Shown here piece after piece: positions 46,654-58,250 of a stretch of 64,000 nt of DNA; position 1 is the first letter of the stretch, and each line of letters starts with the position of its first letter. The stretch lies in NCBI GenBank assembly GCA_019055375.1, contig JAHQIW010001261.1:1-64000 (forward strand), in the 5' to 3' direction. A program made the translations under genes and the position numbers. Below the pieces are notes generated by a model that saw nothing but the letters and a program-made list of their open reading frames with translations, was not told the origin of the DNA and did no database searches. The stretch comes from Parelaphostrongylus tenuis. Taxonomy: Eukaryota; Nematoda; Chromadorea; Rhabditida; Metastrongylidae.

Positions 46654-48066
46654 AGAATATTTTGGAGTTTCAGAGTGATAAGGAAGCTTGAAAATTCCCA
46701 AAACAAAGAAGAAATTCTTACAAAATTGTGAAAATCGAGCGCCGTGTGCAATCTCGATTAGCTGCAGTCCGGAAAGGGTTAATCAAGCCGAGGTTAAATG
46801 AAAGTCGACATTCAAAATGCAACAGCTTGAGAATCATTGACTAATCAAGTCACATTTGATTACCGTGTTGTTTCCGCAATTGTAAACACCTTTTCCCAAC
46901 ACCTGTTCTTCAGTTTATAGTCTCCAACATTAAACACATGGTTAAGCTGGCAGATTTCTGGTAAAATAAAAGGGAGCTTTTAACTGTTAATTGCAATTCG
47001 CTGATCAACCATTACATCCTATTGCAAACGGAATTACTGCAAGGCCTCTGATTGTTAAACATTCTGGTCGTAACGAGGCAATAAGCTCCTTATCTAAATT
47101 TAGCCCTCATGGATTTCTCATAGAAGAGCCGACAATTCAACAACTATGATTAACTTGTCTTTTGTGAGCTAAGAAGCCGCAGTAGTTTACATTCAATTCA
47201 AAGAATTTTCACCAACACAACAGGTCTAAGAAAATTCTTAACATTCATTTGCTAACAGTTTATCGCTTTGCGCATGGAGGCGTAACAGCTTTTATGAACA
47301 AATTTTATTTCTCACTCATAGTGCATTTTGTAAAAGATCACAAAATGATAAAGTGATAAAAAAATGATAAGTCCAAGTCATCGCCTGCTGAATAACAAAT
47401 CTCTAAACTGACGGTTGAGTTTTTCTACTCTCATGGTGAAGATGATAGAAAGCTATTGAGCGGTCGTTACGTAGGAAACATCACCCTGGGCGTTTGAGTC
47501 CTTAATATCAGAAACCCAGTTCGGCCGATGTTCTGAGTTGCTGTTCTCTAAAGAAGCAAGCATCATTCACTTCCAATTCTTATTGTACCTCACAATACTA
47601 CACTTTAACAATGGGCATACACAAGGTTGTCGTAATCTCTCTAATAAGGTTAACATTTTGGAGGCTTCGCTTTCAAGAGAGCCCGATGACTTGAGTCAAG
47701 CTCCTATAGTTGGTGCTCGTCTTAAAATGGTAGTCTTCACAGCTCCCACGTTGACACGAACTGAATAGAGTGAAACACATACGAATTAAGTAGTGCCTCC
47801 AGCTTTGCCTTTTACACCATACTTTGGCCACGATAAAGTGACTTAAAGTCTACTTGACGCCAGTCGACATCAAATAATATTGAACAATTCTGTTTTTATG
47901 AACTTCTATAGAACAATTTTATGAACATATCCGATGAAAGTAGACAATCTAATTCAGCACTGCTCTCAGGGTAAAGGGAGGGTGTGATGGCAAAACAGTT
48001 TTTTTCATAAGCCTATAAATGATATTTTGAGCCAGGAATGCAGTCTGTTATAGGGCAACTTATAGA

Positions 48067-48116
48067 GCTCCTTACACGTGTTTCGACTTTGACAGTATCA
48101 TCAGTCGGGAGGTACC
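48067..48116 (-). ncRNA. Candidate hammerhead ribozyme
   Basis: On the minus strand: CTCC, CGA, CTGATGA, an imperfect ACT-x5-AGT hairpin, C, GAAA, then CACGTGTA and AGGAG. The core CUGAUGA and GAAA are exact. A 4-bp loopless stem III (ACAC/GUGU) can form, and CUCC can pair with GGAG as stem I, but with unpaired bases at the junction. The first pair of stem II is mismatched. It resembles the Penelope hammerhead layout with different stems, but no RT sequence is nearby. Confidence 0.35.
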
Positions 48117-48481
48117 CTTCGCCTTTTGTTAGTCCTCCCGGAATGCTCAAACGAAAACAGTTATTCAGAAATTTAGCCGAAATGAAACAGGACTGGTATC
48201 ACACGAAACTCTCAAGAGGCTGAACTGTCACAGACCGAAATGGCCATGACGTGTTATCGCTAAAAAATAGAATTGCTCATTCACCTTATTCGGTATTCAC
48301 AAAAAGCTCATGACATAGCCAATTATTTCATAGCGCTGACGATGCGTTAGATTTAGGGATCACACGGAACAAAATTAAAATTACTTTATAGACCTACTTT
48401 TTTTCAGTTTTGACATTGCTAATCATTATTGATAGTTTCTCTATGATTCGAGATAGTACGCGATTGATAATTATAATATTC

Positions 48482-48520
48482 GATCAACGTTTCGAAGACA
48501 ACTTTCTCAACTATCAGATG
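48482..48520 (-). ncRNA. Weak hammerhead-like sequence
   Basis: Minus strand: CTGATAG, TTGAGAAAGTTGTCTTC, GAAAC, GTTGATCG. CUGA and GAAAC are present at hammerhead spacing, and GAGA/UCUU could form a short stem II, but the core GA after position 7 is AG here. It lies about 370 bases from the better candidate at 48067, which may mean both are remains of one element. Confidence 0.2.
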
Positions 48521-49280
48521 GTTCACTGAAAGGAATTTAAGGTCGACAACGAAGGCAATGATTCACAGCGATAACGAACTATTGTAAACAGTCGTCTCGA
48601 TTTATCGCCTCCGAAGAAAATGAAGGCCTCAAACGTTAGCAGAATAAATTCTATAATTAACTTTGTCTTTACAGCTGAATCATGAAAAATTTACCATGTT
48701 TCGAGTCCGACAGCTCGCCACTATACTGAAATCAAGGTGAACCTTTCGTCTTTCACTTAAAGTGTAATGTCACTTACATAGATAAGTATTGACCTTTCAT
48801 TACAAGCCCTTAACAGAATCCTGAGTAAAAGGCTTTCAGAGTAACAAAACAAGCCATCAATTCTTGAATAGCACTTGTACGAAATGACAATTAAGTCTTC
48901 TACTATCTAGTCGCCAATTTGTTGGCGTCAAATGAACGGCTGGTGGTAATAGTGAGAGCACCTTGATTGATCAAGCAGCTGAAACCACAGCATGAGGTCA
49001 GCCAAAGTTCTGTGTTATATTTTTCATTATATAATAAGCAAAGGTGTTTCCCTTAGGGTGACCTCCTGGAAAGATTATAAAATAAATCGAAAAACTTCAA
49101 AGGCCTAGAACACGAAACGAGTAGGATAATTTCCTTCAGGAAAGCGGTAACCGGATTTTTCAGTTGGCCCTTTTTGGACATTCGAAGAAATGAGATAAGT
49201 CACTGAAGATTCAGAGACTACTAGATGAATAACATGAGAGTTTGGTTGACGAACTGTGCAATAATAAAGTTTCTCCCGCT

Positions 49281-49754
49281 TTAGACTGTATACGAAAGCA
49301 ACAGCTGTCTATGAACACCCATCTTGATAGGAGAATTGGAACATTCAAAAAGGAGAGCTAGGACGCCTCTGTTCCGTGTCTCGTCAGTTGTGTTCATGAA
49401 AAGGAGCACTTCGTTTTTCCATGTCGATACACCGCCAATCCTATACAGTGCAGGATTTTTGGACCGCATGACAAGACTCGAAGTCTCAGTGAGGTCGCTT
49501 TCTCTACAAGTTATTCTAACAATTCTCCTTACCTTCTTCACGTTTCTGAGTTTCTCAAACCATTTCGCTCTTCTGCTTATTTCTCGATCCTTCAGCAAAA
49601 TTTTGTAGCAGTTCTTGCTCCAACTTACAGTCAACTTCTCCGTAAACAAAGGTAATAGATAGGTGTTCAAACTGGGAGAACTCAATGAAAGTGTGAAAGT
49701 TAAGCAAACGCGTTTTTTACCTTTTAGTAATATGTAATCAAAAACCTTTCTCAT
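49281..49754 (-). other. Long open frame (157 codons), unknown
   Basis: One of the longest open frames in the window, minus strand, with basic stretches (REISRRAKWFEKLRNVKKVR). The opposite strand also holds a 94-codon frame over the same bases (49324-49608), so openness alone is weak evidence. No domain is recognised. A plus-strand frame at 49860-50186 with ALYHKACFKKYCFD looks like a Cys/His fragment of a transposon-type protein, also unassigned. Confidence 0.25.
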
Positions 49755-51004
49755 CGATTATTGCTCTTTGTTTTGTAATTCATATCTTAATCTATAGGCT
49801 TTCTCCCGGGAAAGCATTTGTAATGTTAGCGTCTTGTCGATTGCAAAAGTTTTGTTTCTGTGGAAACTGGAATTTTATGTCGCAGCGTCAGAAATGAGAA
49901 ATCGTTAGTGCTAATCGAAATTCGTTGCTACTTGAGTCGTCGTGCATTCGCTGATTTATTTTCGAAATTATCGTTTCGACGTAGCGCGCTCTCATTTAAA
50001 AAAGAAACATTCAACCTCGCCAACGAAACCGATGTGCTTCAAAACAGTGCATTGTATCATAAAGCATGCTTCAAAAAGTATTGCTTTGACTTAGGCGACT
50101 CGGAAACTTCTAGAGCTCTTGAAGTTTCAAAGAGTAGTCACACCGTTTTCACCCAGGTAAAAGTGCTGTCTGCCAAATCGCAATAGCCTTGAATACCATC
50201 TGATCTGAAAGTGGAAAATTTTTTCTCGAATGAGCCTGCAATATATACTTGAACATTTAGGAGACAAAATCGGAAATTTTTACAAATATGGCGAGACTCT
50301 TGACGAGTCCGTTCATAATTTCGTTGCTAGTTACAATCTCAACAGTGCTGCGATGTAGAGTGATCTCCGCTGGTCAAGGTAATGTACACAAAAATTGCCT
50401 TTGTTCTAGAGATGATTTTAATCGCGCATGTAAGTTTATGAACACTTGCGAGAATAATCATGTACTGAGCCTTTTGAAGCCGATGAACAAGCTGAAAACA
50501 CTCAAAAAGTCATTTAAGATTGCGACTTCTAACTAATTGTTGAAAGTGCTTCAAAATTTTGTTACAGCGACCACTAGAACGTTCACAGTCACCGGTTTTA
50601 CTTTACCTGTTGCGATGTCTTACACTGATATGCCAGTGGTTTCTGCTCGAGTTCCTGGCATTGCACCTGATAAATCGGCAGCTCAGGCATTTGTATCGCA
50701 TCTTGTAATGCAAACAATGAGTTTGTAACATAGATTTCGCGCGTTTTTCTTTACTGGGAATTTTGGAAGAAGGAACAGAATAGCTATATTTTTCCAGCAG
50801 TTCGACAGCTCCCTAGTGATATCCTGATTTGCAATGTCTGACATTAATCTTTGAAAGTGCTCCGAGTAAACTATTCGATTAAGTGAAAATTTTCCCTACA
50901 CGCCTTTGACGTCCTCGAAAACCAAGCTCGTTTTACCACTTTTTCAACAAAGACATGATGTTATAACTACATTGCCCATATTATTCAGTGGCATGCAAAA
51001 CTTC

Positions 51005-51140
51005 AAATCTCGGGTGGAGGTTGAAACCGCGTCTCCTCTTTTTTGTTGGAGCGTGCTAATTACTGCCCTACCAGGCTGTTGACGGTTGGTTTCCGGCGGA
51101 ATCGATGCCTTATATCGCAGAAAGAGTGATAGAGAACAGT
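51005..51140 (-). repeat. tRNA-derived SINE at the left palindrome end (mirror at 56530-56665)
   Basis: GTGGCATGCAAAACTTCAAA, GGTTGAAACCGCG and GCTAATTACTGCCCTACCA are the SINE body, B box and A box read on minus. The same SINE in the opposite orientation ends the right arm, so palindrome boundaries coincide with a SINE copy. Confidence 0.55.
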
Positions 51141-51810
51141 AAACTATCTCTTGCTATTATCCAAATAACGTATATAAAAAGTTCTGAGCTTCCGGTAGCT
51201 TAGGAAGCACCAGTATTTAACTTTATCAAGTGGTGATTGAACGCATAGCTAGGCCTTTATAATAACTTGTAGTGGATTAGCGACGTATCAAGTCAGGGGT
51301 GCTATTTTCCCATACAAAAGCGATAATCAATTATTACCGATCCCGAAGAGATTATAAGGTTGGTGATCATGGGTGCTAGATCGAACGTGCGACCACATGT
51401 GCTCCGGAGGTTCTGATATCTAGACGATGAACAAAAAAGTCCTATTAATGTGAGAAGGACCATTATCATTGCACAAAAACCAGTTCTTCCAAAAAATATA
51501 TTATTAGTCTTGCTATTACTTTTCTTACTATGTCAATATTATTAAATCGTCACTATTACTATTTTTGATACCACAATATCGTTTTATCATTCTTATCATT
51601 ATTGTTCATTACTGCTTAGAAAGGGCAGTTGCCAGAAGATCAAGAGTAAATGGCCTAGAACATAAGCAACCATTATATTGACACTGAAAATGTAACTTTG
51701 AAACAGGATTGCACTTCTTAACGACTTTTTGCAACTTCTTTTCATAGGAATGATATAATATGCATAAGCGATGGTCTAAATAATTTAGAGGATAATACGA
51801 AAATCGATTC

Positions 51811-52334
51811 TCAAAACCCAATATGTGGAGTACTGTGCAAAAACGTTTGCGTCAGCCTGGATTCGAGCCCAGATCTCACTCTTTCCGGGAGCGTATGCTA
51901 ACCGTTGCAATACCGACGCTCGCTTTGCACAGCACTCTTATTTACGCTACAACGCGTTGTCTGCCAACAGCCAATCGTCGGCGGTCTGGCGGGGCAGCCG
52001 CTATCGGCATTGAACCCACTTGTGTTGACAGACATTGGATATCGATAATCAGTCTAAATTCTTTCTAGACTGCCACTTGCAGTGGTGTGATCTTATAGAG
52101 TATTATAGTATACCCAATATGTGGAGTACTGTGCAAAAACGTTCGCGTCAGTTGGAATTCGAGCCCAGATCTCACTCTTTCCGGGCGCGTATGCTAACCG
52201 TTGCACTACCGACATGCAACGCTGACTCCCGGCTGACGCAAACGTTTTTGCACAGTACTCCACATATTGGGTATACTATAAGATCATACCACTGCAAGTG
52301 GCACTCAAAATAGAAAGAATTTAGACTGATTCTC
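51811..52334. repeat. SINE cluster and fold-back inserted in the left palindrome arm
   Basis: Contains minus-strand SINEs at about 51815-51985 and 52095-52215 (ATTCGAGCCCAGATCTCACT in both) and a partial opposite-strand copy at 52215-52290. The flanks 52045-52140 and 52245-52335 are themselves inverted repeats (CCACTTGCAGTGGTGTGATC against GATCATACCACTGCAAGTGG). It is absent from the right arm, so it inserted or formed after the palindrome, or was lost on the other side. Confidence 0.7.
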
Positions 52335-53184
52335 AAAACCATTCTTATATTTCAGATTTTGTTGTACCGAAAGGCTCCTTTTCCACGACCTATAGATCTT
52401 TTTGCAATAAACAACGAGGAGAAGTGCATTTTCATTGGAAATACGGTAACGGGAATTTGCAGTAGTAAGCAGAGAAAAATGTGTTCGGTAATCGGAGGCA
52501 CGGTGACAATAACGCCTGTGCACGCCAAGCACACGTCAATTTCAGGAACTCTGACGGTTTGAAAAAATTTCTTTTCTATATAAATTAGTTTCTAGAAAAA
52601 AGCCTTGTGCAGATTACAAACATCATTGTGGCAAATTGGTCGAGACAGATATGCAAAATTTAGTGAACAGAACGCTTCGATACTGGCATCGAGTCCGTTT
52701 GGATCGCATTTCTTTTCCGCAGCTTGCACAGTCGGCGGAAACTGATATGAATAATGATATGTACAAGACATATATCTTTAACAAGGTGATATTTATTGTA
52801 CCATTGCAACAGCAATAAAATGGCAAATCACATGGGTATTGATTAATCAGAGCAATACAGTAAACTACTTCGTAGAATGCAACGTTATGATTTTCAATTC
52901 AGTGGTTTATTTGGAAAACAATTAAGAAATGCAATTGAAATTTCATATGAGAAACTTTTTTGCTAGCAAATCAAGCATTTGCTCTCTTCATTTTCTCTCC
53001 ACTGACCACAACGAAACAGTTAGGGAAAGACTACGAGGACGAAAATAAACATGATGTCGCAATACATAAAACAATACAATAATATATAGTAATACAATCA
53101 AAAAGAAAGTAATCTAAATAATAATTTAACAACAACATAGCAATAGGCAGACATATGCAGTGTTTGACGATTACAATATTGAAG

Positions 53185-53320
53185 GATAATAATCACCCGT
53201 ATCACCTGTTGCACTGTTGATTGGCAAGCGACTCAAGCGAGTTCTAGTAGGTGATGACTTTCAACCTTAATCGTCGAAACGCATTACATCATTTCTTATA
53301 GTCATCTCTCGAGCTCGAAA
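53185..53320 (-). mobile_element. RTE 3'-end remnant, left palindrome arm (mirror at 54866-55001)
   Basis: On plus, AATCACCCGTATCACCTGTT is the reverse complement of the RTE tail repeats. It is followed by GACTCAAGCGAGTTCTAG, matching the GACTCGAGCGGGTACCAG of the RTE 3' end at 57950. The mirrored copy in the right arm reads on plus with AACAGGTGATACGGGTGATT. Confidence 0.55.
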
Positions 53321-53899
53321 AGGGAGCTTAATAATTTCTTGATAATCCTCCCTGCGATCCATGCTTGGCTTGTTGGTGTTTATTCAGAACGCTTTTTGAA
53401 CTTTAAGCGCTAAGGCCTTGAGTTGCTGAGCGAGGATAGCGGCTTTCACTCAAACTCCTTCCCTTTGTATGTCTGTGTCCTATGCGATTTAGTGAGGTGC
53501 TTTGTTTAACTTTACGTTTTCCGTCCACATGTTATTTTAGATAAATGCAGAATGGCCTTTCAATTCGCCGATGTGCATGCTACTGCACGCTTTACAGAAT
53601 AGACGACTGGTGACCCTACCTCTAAATAATCCCCGTTCAGGAGAGTCGATTTTCTGACAGCTATCAGAAGACAATGAATAGTTTGAAGTTTTGACAAGTA
53701 CGAATTAAATTTGGTTTCCTTGAGAATATTAATCAACTTGAGGGATTGCAAAGGTTGACTTATGAACGCAGAAAACATTACATCTAGTAGGAATTATTTC
53801 AACCTCACTGCTGAATTAAGTTGAGTAAACTGTCATAAGTTAGTGAAAGTAGATCGAACTTCATAATTTAACCGCTTTTTATAGACCTAGCTTGAACAG

Positions 53900-54075
53900 T
53901 AATAATCTGATAAGGACATAACATGTTTTGAGCCATGCCTAAGTGTTATAAAGGCTCTTGGTTCGTCCTACTTGGACTCACCAGCAACACTGTGCCTCGA
54001 TTTAGTCGATGCCATGAGGTTAAATTCCTCTATGAAGGAATCGACGCCGAGTAATGAATCACCACTAGTCAGATG
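53900..54075. repeat. Hairpin-bearing repeat at the palindrome centre (second locus 62812-62985)
   Basis: Matches intron sequence of the DHRS1-like gene: TAATCTGATAAGG against TAATCTGATAGGG, and ATCGACGCCGAGTAAT against ATCGACGCCGAGCAAT. Both contain a stem-loop with GTCGAT pairing to ATCGAC and inner TGAGG/CCTC (54005-54045 and 62932-62962). The right palindrome arm carries the mirror copy. The element sits at the centre of the large palindrome. Confidence 0.55.
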
Positions 54076-55440
54076 AAGGAGTTACCTGAAATTTTAGTGA
54101 CATTGTAATTCCATCCTCTGACTTGTGGCGAATTATTACTCGGCGTCGATTCTTTCATAGAGAATTGTAACCTCATAGTGATCGGCTAAACCAAATCACA
54201 GTGTTAGTGGTGAGTCCCAGTACGGCGAAACAAGCGCCTGCATAGCACTTACACATGGCTCAAATCATGTTATATCCCTATCAGATTATTACTTTTCAAG
54301 CTAGGTCTATAGCGGTTAAATTATGAAGTTTAATCTACTTTCACTAACTTATGACAGTTTACTCAACTTAATTCAGTAGTGAGGTTGAAATAATTCCTAC
54401 TAGATGTAATGTTTTCTGCGTTCATAAGTCAACCTTTGCAATCCCTCAAGTTGATTAATATTCTCAAGGAAACCAAATTTAATTCGTACTTGTCAAAACT
54501 TCAAACTATTCATTGTCTTCTGATAGCTGTCAGAAAATCGACTCTCCTAAACGGGGATTATTTAGAGGTAGGGTCACCAGTCGTCTATTCTGTAAAGCGT
54601 GCAGTAGCATGCACATCGGCGAATTGAAAGGCCATTCTGCATTTATCTAAAATAACATGTGGACGGAAAACGTAAAGTTAAACAAAGCACCTCACTAAAT
54701 CGCATAGGACACAGACATACAAAGGGAAGGAGTTTGAGTGAAAGCCGCTATCCTCGCTCAGCAACTCAAGGCCTTAGCGCTTAAAGTTCAAAAGCGTTCT
54801 GAATAAACACCAACAAGCCAAGCATGGATCGCAGGGAGGATTATCAAGAAATTATTAAGCTCCCTTTTCGAGCTCGAGAGATGACTATAAGAAATGATGT
54901 AATGCGTTTCGACGATTAAGGTTGAAAGTCATCACCTACTAGAACTCGCTTGAGTCGCTTGCCAATCAACAGTGCAACAGGTGATACGGGTGATTATTAT
55001 CCTTCAATATTGTAATCGTCAAACACTGCATATGTCTGCCTATTGCTATGTTGTTGTTAAATTATTATTTAGATTACTTTCTTTTTGATTGTATTACTAT
55101 ATATTATTGTATTGTTTTATGTATTGCGACATCATGTTTATTTTCGTCCTCGTAGTCTTTCCCTAACTGTTTCGTTGTGGTCAGTGGAGAGAAAATGAAG
55201 AGAGCAAATGCTTGATTTGCTAGCAAAAAAGTTTCTCATATGAAATTTCAATTGCATTTCTTAATTGTTTTCCAAATAAACCACTGAATTGAAAATCATA
55301 ACGTTGCATTCTACGAAGTAGTTTACTGTATTGCTCTGATTAATCAATACCCATGTGATTTGCCATTTTATTGCTGTTGCAATGGTACAATAAATATCAC
55401 CTTGTTAAAGATATATGTCTTGTACATATCATTATTCATA

Positions 55441-55830
55441 TCAGTTTCCGCCGACTGTGCAAGCTGCGGAAAAGAAATGCGATCCAAACGGACTCGATGC
55501 CAGTATCGAAGCGTTCTGTTCACTAAATTTTGCATATCTGTCTCGACCAATTTGCCACAATGATGTTTGTAATCTACACAAGGCTTTTTTCTAGAAACTA
55601 ATTTATACAGAAAAGAAATTTTTTCAAACCGTCAGAGTTCCTGAAATTGACATTTGATTGGCGTGAACAGGCGTTATTGTCACCGTGCAGCCTGTTAAAC
55701 ACATTTTTCTCTGCTTACTACTGCAAATTACCGTTACCGGATTTCCAGTGATAATGCACTTCTCCTCGTTGTTTACTGCAAAAAGATCTATAGGTCTTAG
55801 AAAAGGAGCCTTTCGGTACAACAAAATTTG
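55441..55830 (-). pseudogene. Secreted-protein family, inverted duplicate of copy C exons 4 and 5
   Basis: Mirror of 52356-52745. Minus-strand reading gives PIDLFAVNNEEKCIITGNPV, then SKQRKMCLTGCTVTITPVHA and MSISGTLT, then the same frameshifted exon 5. It differs from the left arm at several residues in exon 4 but not in exon 5. There is no upstream exon on this strand, so it is a passenger of the palindrome. Confidence 0.7.
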
Positions 55831-56677
55831 AAACATAAGAATGGTTTTGAAAATCGATTTTCGTTTTATTCCTCTACATTGTTTAGACCATCGCTTATGC
55901 ATATTATATCATTCTTATGAAAATAAGTCACAAAAAGTCGCTAAGAAGTACAGTCCTGTTTTGAAGTTACAGTTTCAGTGTCAAAATCATGCTTGCTTAT
56001 TTTCTAGGCCATTTACTCTTGATCTTCTGGCAACTGCTCCTTCTAAGCAGTAATGAGCAATAATGATAATAATGATAAAACGATATTGTGGTATAAAAAA
56101 TAGTAATAGCGACGATAAAATAACAATGAAATAGTAAGAAAAGTAATAGCAAGAGTAATAATATATTTCTTGGAAGAACTGACTTGGTGCAATGGTAATG
56201 GTCTTTATCACATTGATAGGACTCTTTTGTTCATCGTCTAGACATCAGAACCTCAAGTGCACATGTGGTCGAACGTTCGATCCAGCACCCATGATCACCC
56301 ACCTTGCAATTTCTTCGGGATCGGTAATAATTGATTATCGCTTTTGTATGGGAAAATAGCACCCCTGACTTGATACATCGCTAATCCACTACAAGTTATT
56401 ATAAAGGCCTAGCTATGCGTTCAATCACCACTTGATAAAGTTAAATACTGGTGCTTCCTAAGCTACCGGAAGCTCAGAACGTTTTCCTAGACGTTATTTG
56501 GGTAATAGCAAAAGATAGTTTACTGCTTTCCATCACTCTTTCTGCAATATAAGGCATCGATTCCGCCGGCAGCCAACCGTCAACGGCTTGGTAGTGCACT
56601 AATTAGCACGCTCCACCAAGAAAGAGAAGACGCGGTTTCAACCTCCACCCGAGATTTCAAGTTTTGCATGTCATTGT

Positions 56678-57139
56678 CTATAAAAAAGCGGTAGAATGAA
56701 GAAGTCTAATCCACTTTCGCTAATTCATGACATTTTTTATTGTTTTTTGATGACAAAATTCTTCTGAGAATTCCATTAGCCTGAATTTGTATTGGAACAC
56801 GCACCAATCTTCGTAACGAACTGAACGGCAAGCCCAGTTGAGACTCACAATGACCCTCATCGTTCGCAAAGGGATATATGCCAGATAATTCTTTTTGGAC
56901 TACGCATATGGTTTCGAAACGAAGAACATCTGAGAGGCTAAGTAATAGTGGTACATCCGGCAAATTAGGTTTGTGCATCAAGTAACTTTTATTCTTGCTG
57001 AAACTTCGCCGATGCGTTTTCCAAAGCTAGCTTCACAGATATCCCAATTACTATGATTAGTTTAAGGTGAGGTAGCAAATGCACTGACAGAATTGATTGA
57101 TGATGAACGTAAAGGCTGGGCGCCCCTACTAAGCATGCA
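56678..57139. other. Nothing recognised
   Basis: The minus-strand frame 56706-56981 (91 codons) has no motif. The region lies between the palindrome and an RTE fragment. Confidence 0.35.
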
Positions 57140-57780
57140 ACGATTTTTCAAGGGCTTTGTAAGGATTTCGCAAACAAAATCTCAACGCTTTATGACGATA
57201 TTACTAATGACGTGAGAAGAGGGACTTGACAAGGCGATAGCTCTTGCACAAACTATTCTTTACAGGCATTTGAAACGCCATGCGAACATTAGAATGGAGC
57301 AACATGGGGGTGAAAATCGGCTATCGACAAGCACACCTCCACTGCGCTGATGGCATCACTCCTATAACACTAAGCATTATCCAGGAAAAACGAATGTTGA
57401 CGGATTTCGATAACGCTTGTGGAAAGACTAGTCCCGACTGAAGCCAACGAGAACGATGTTTATGGGGAACAGTTGAGATTATACGGATTTAATGCCTTAT
57501 TACACTCAACGAAATGATTATATCCGGATACTCTAGTTACGTTTGATTGAGTGCAAATGTCGATATGATGAGAGATCTAACTCCAGCGTTGAGTAGGACG
57601 TAGCGAGTTGCTTGGGTAGAGAGAGAGGATCGAGATGTCGTGAAGAGAAAAAAGAACATTCCACTCCGTGCTCACCTTCTCACCTCATCAGTTAGTCCTG
57701 CCTTAACGTACGCTTCAAAAATGTGGTCGTTATGTAAGTAGAGAAAAAATCACTTGGCGCTGTTCAACACAAGCCTAGAT
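57140..57780 (+). mobile_element. RTE-type retrotransposon fragment, truncated at both ends
   Basis: Plus-strand pieces with frameshifts: DVRRGT and QGDSS (the VKRGVRQGDTIS region), RHANIRMEQ, NENDVYGE, VKRKKNIPLRAHLLTSS and ALTYASKMWSLCK. These correspond to the reverse transcriptase and thumb of copies at 11711 and 58664. It is heavily decayed. Confidence 0.7.
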
Positions 57781-57911
57781 GTCATTTACGAGGAAACGAA
57801 TTTCAATAGAACCCACATGAAATTGTGGTTTCCACCACTTTTCAGTCTATGGCTTGCGACTGTTATTGAGCATATAGACACTGCCTTTCAATCAACTATA
57901 CCCTCACCTAG

Positions 57912-58250
57912 TTATCACCTGTGTCACCTGTCTTCCCGTTGATCTCGAATGACTCGAGCGGGTACCAGCAACACTTCCATTTTTTTCCTTTCGCGTGCAA
58001 GAGTAGCTCAATGGGTCCACCTCGCTCTAGGGATTCACTAAGCATCATATCTTTCTTCTATGGTTTTGAAGAAATCAGACCACCGGGACGGTGGTCTTCC
58101 TGTAGAGCGCTTGATATCCCGAGGAATCCAGTCGGGTAACGGCTCTCGGCCATAGATTGTCGTTGAAACATATCATGTGCCCAGCCCACCTTATTTTTGA
58201 CATATTGGTATGTAGAACGGCGTCTTTGATCTCCGCTCACCTCGTTATAA
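57912..58250 (-). mobile_element. RTE-type retrotransposon 3'-end fragment
   Basis: On plus, TATCACCTGTGTCACCTGTC is the reverse complement of the tail. Minus-strand reading gives DWIPRDIKRS, GRPP and the SKIRWAGH region in decayed form. It faces the plus-strand fragment at 57140 tail to tail, with only about 130 bases between. Confidence 0.7.

Larger units (their letters stand above)
46654..49280. other. No supported gene; two hammerhead-like motifs
   Basis: Frames at 47538-47768 and 48038-48223 have no motif. The region carries two minus-strand sequences resembling hammerhead cores, entered separately. Otherwise nothing is recognised in about 2.6 kb. Confidence 0.35.
50288..52745 (+). pseudogene. 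Nematode secreted-protein family, copy C: split by the palindrome insertion, splice sites lost
   Basis: Exon 1 (50288-50378) encodes a signal peptide (LTSPFIISLLVTISTVL). Exon 2 (50568-50716) encodes TRTFTVTGFTLPVAMSYTDM, PVVSARVPGIAPDKSAAQAF and VSHLVMQT. The donor after exon 2 is ATGAGT where copy A has GTGAGT. The exon 3 acceptor reads CG where copy A has AG, and exon 3 (from about 50903, FDVLENQAR) is cut off near 50975, where the palindrome begins. Exon 4 (52356-52556) encodes PRPIDLFAINNEEKC, TVTGICSS and VTITPVHAKHTSISGTLT. Exon 5 (52613-52745) is 2 bases short against copies A and B, giving a frameshift and an early TAG. Exon 2 is the fullest version in the window and serves as reference for copy A's 23-base deletion. 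Confidence 0.7.
50985..56677. repeat. Large imperfect palindrome, arms about 3.1 and 2.6 kb, centre near 54094
   Basis: Left and right halves are reverse complements. Landmarks pair as 50985/56677, 51609/56053, 52623/55563 and 53560/54627. Coordinate sums are 107662 outside and 108186 inside, the 524-base difference being a SINE insertion at 51811-52334 in the left arm only. The single-copy loop is about 35 bases (around 54078-54112). Inner arms are nearly identical (the two 72-codon frames at 53560-53778 and 54409-54627 translate the same). Outer arms differ more. The arms carry exons 4-5 of secreted-protein copy C in both orientations and an RTE tail. An assembly fold-back artefact is possible, but scattered differences between arms argue against simple read duplication. 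Confidence 0.85.

Noticed and set aside
53560..54627. Two identical 72-codon frames as a conserved gene
   Set aside because: They are the same sequence in the two palindrome arms, so identity reflects duplication, not selection. No motif or splice context supports coding.
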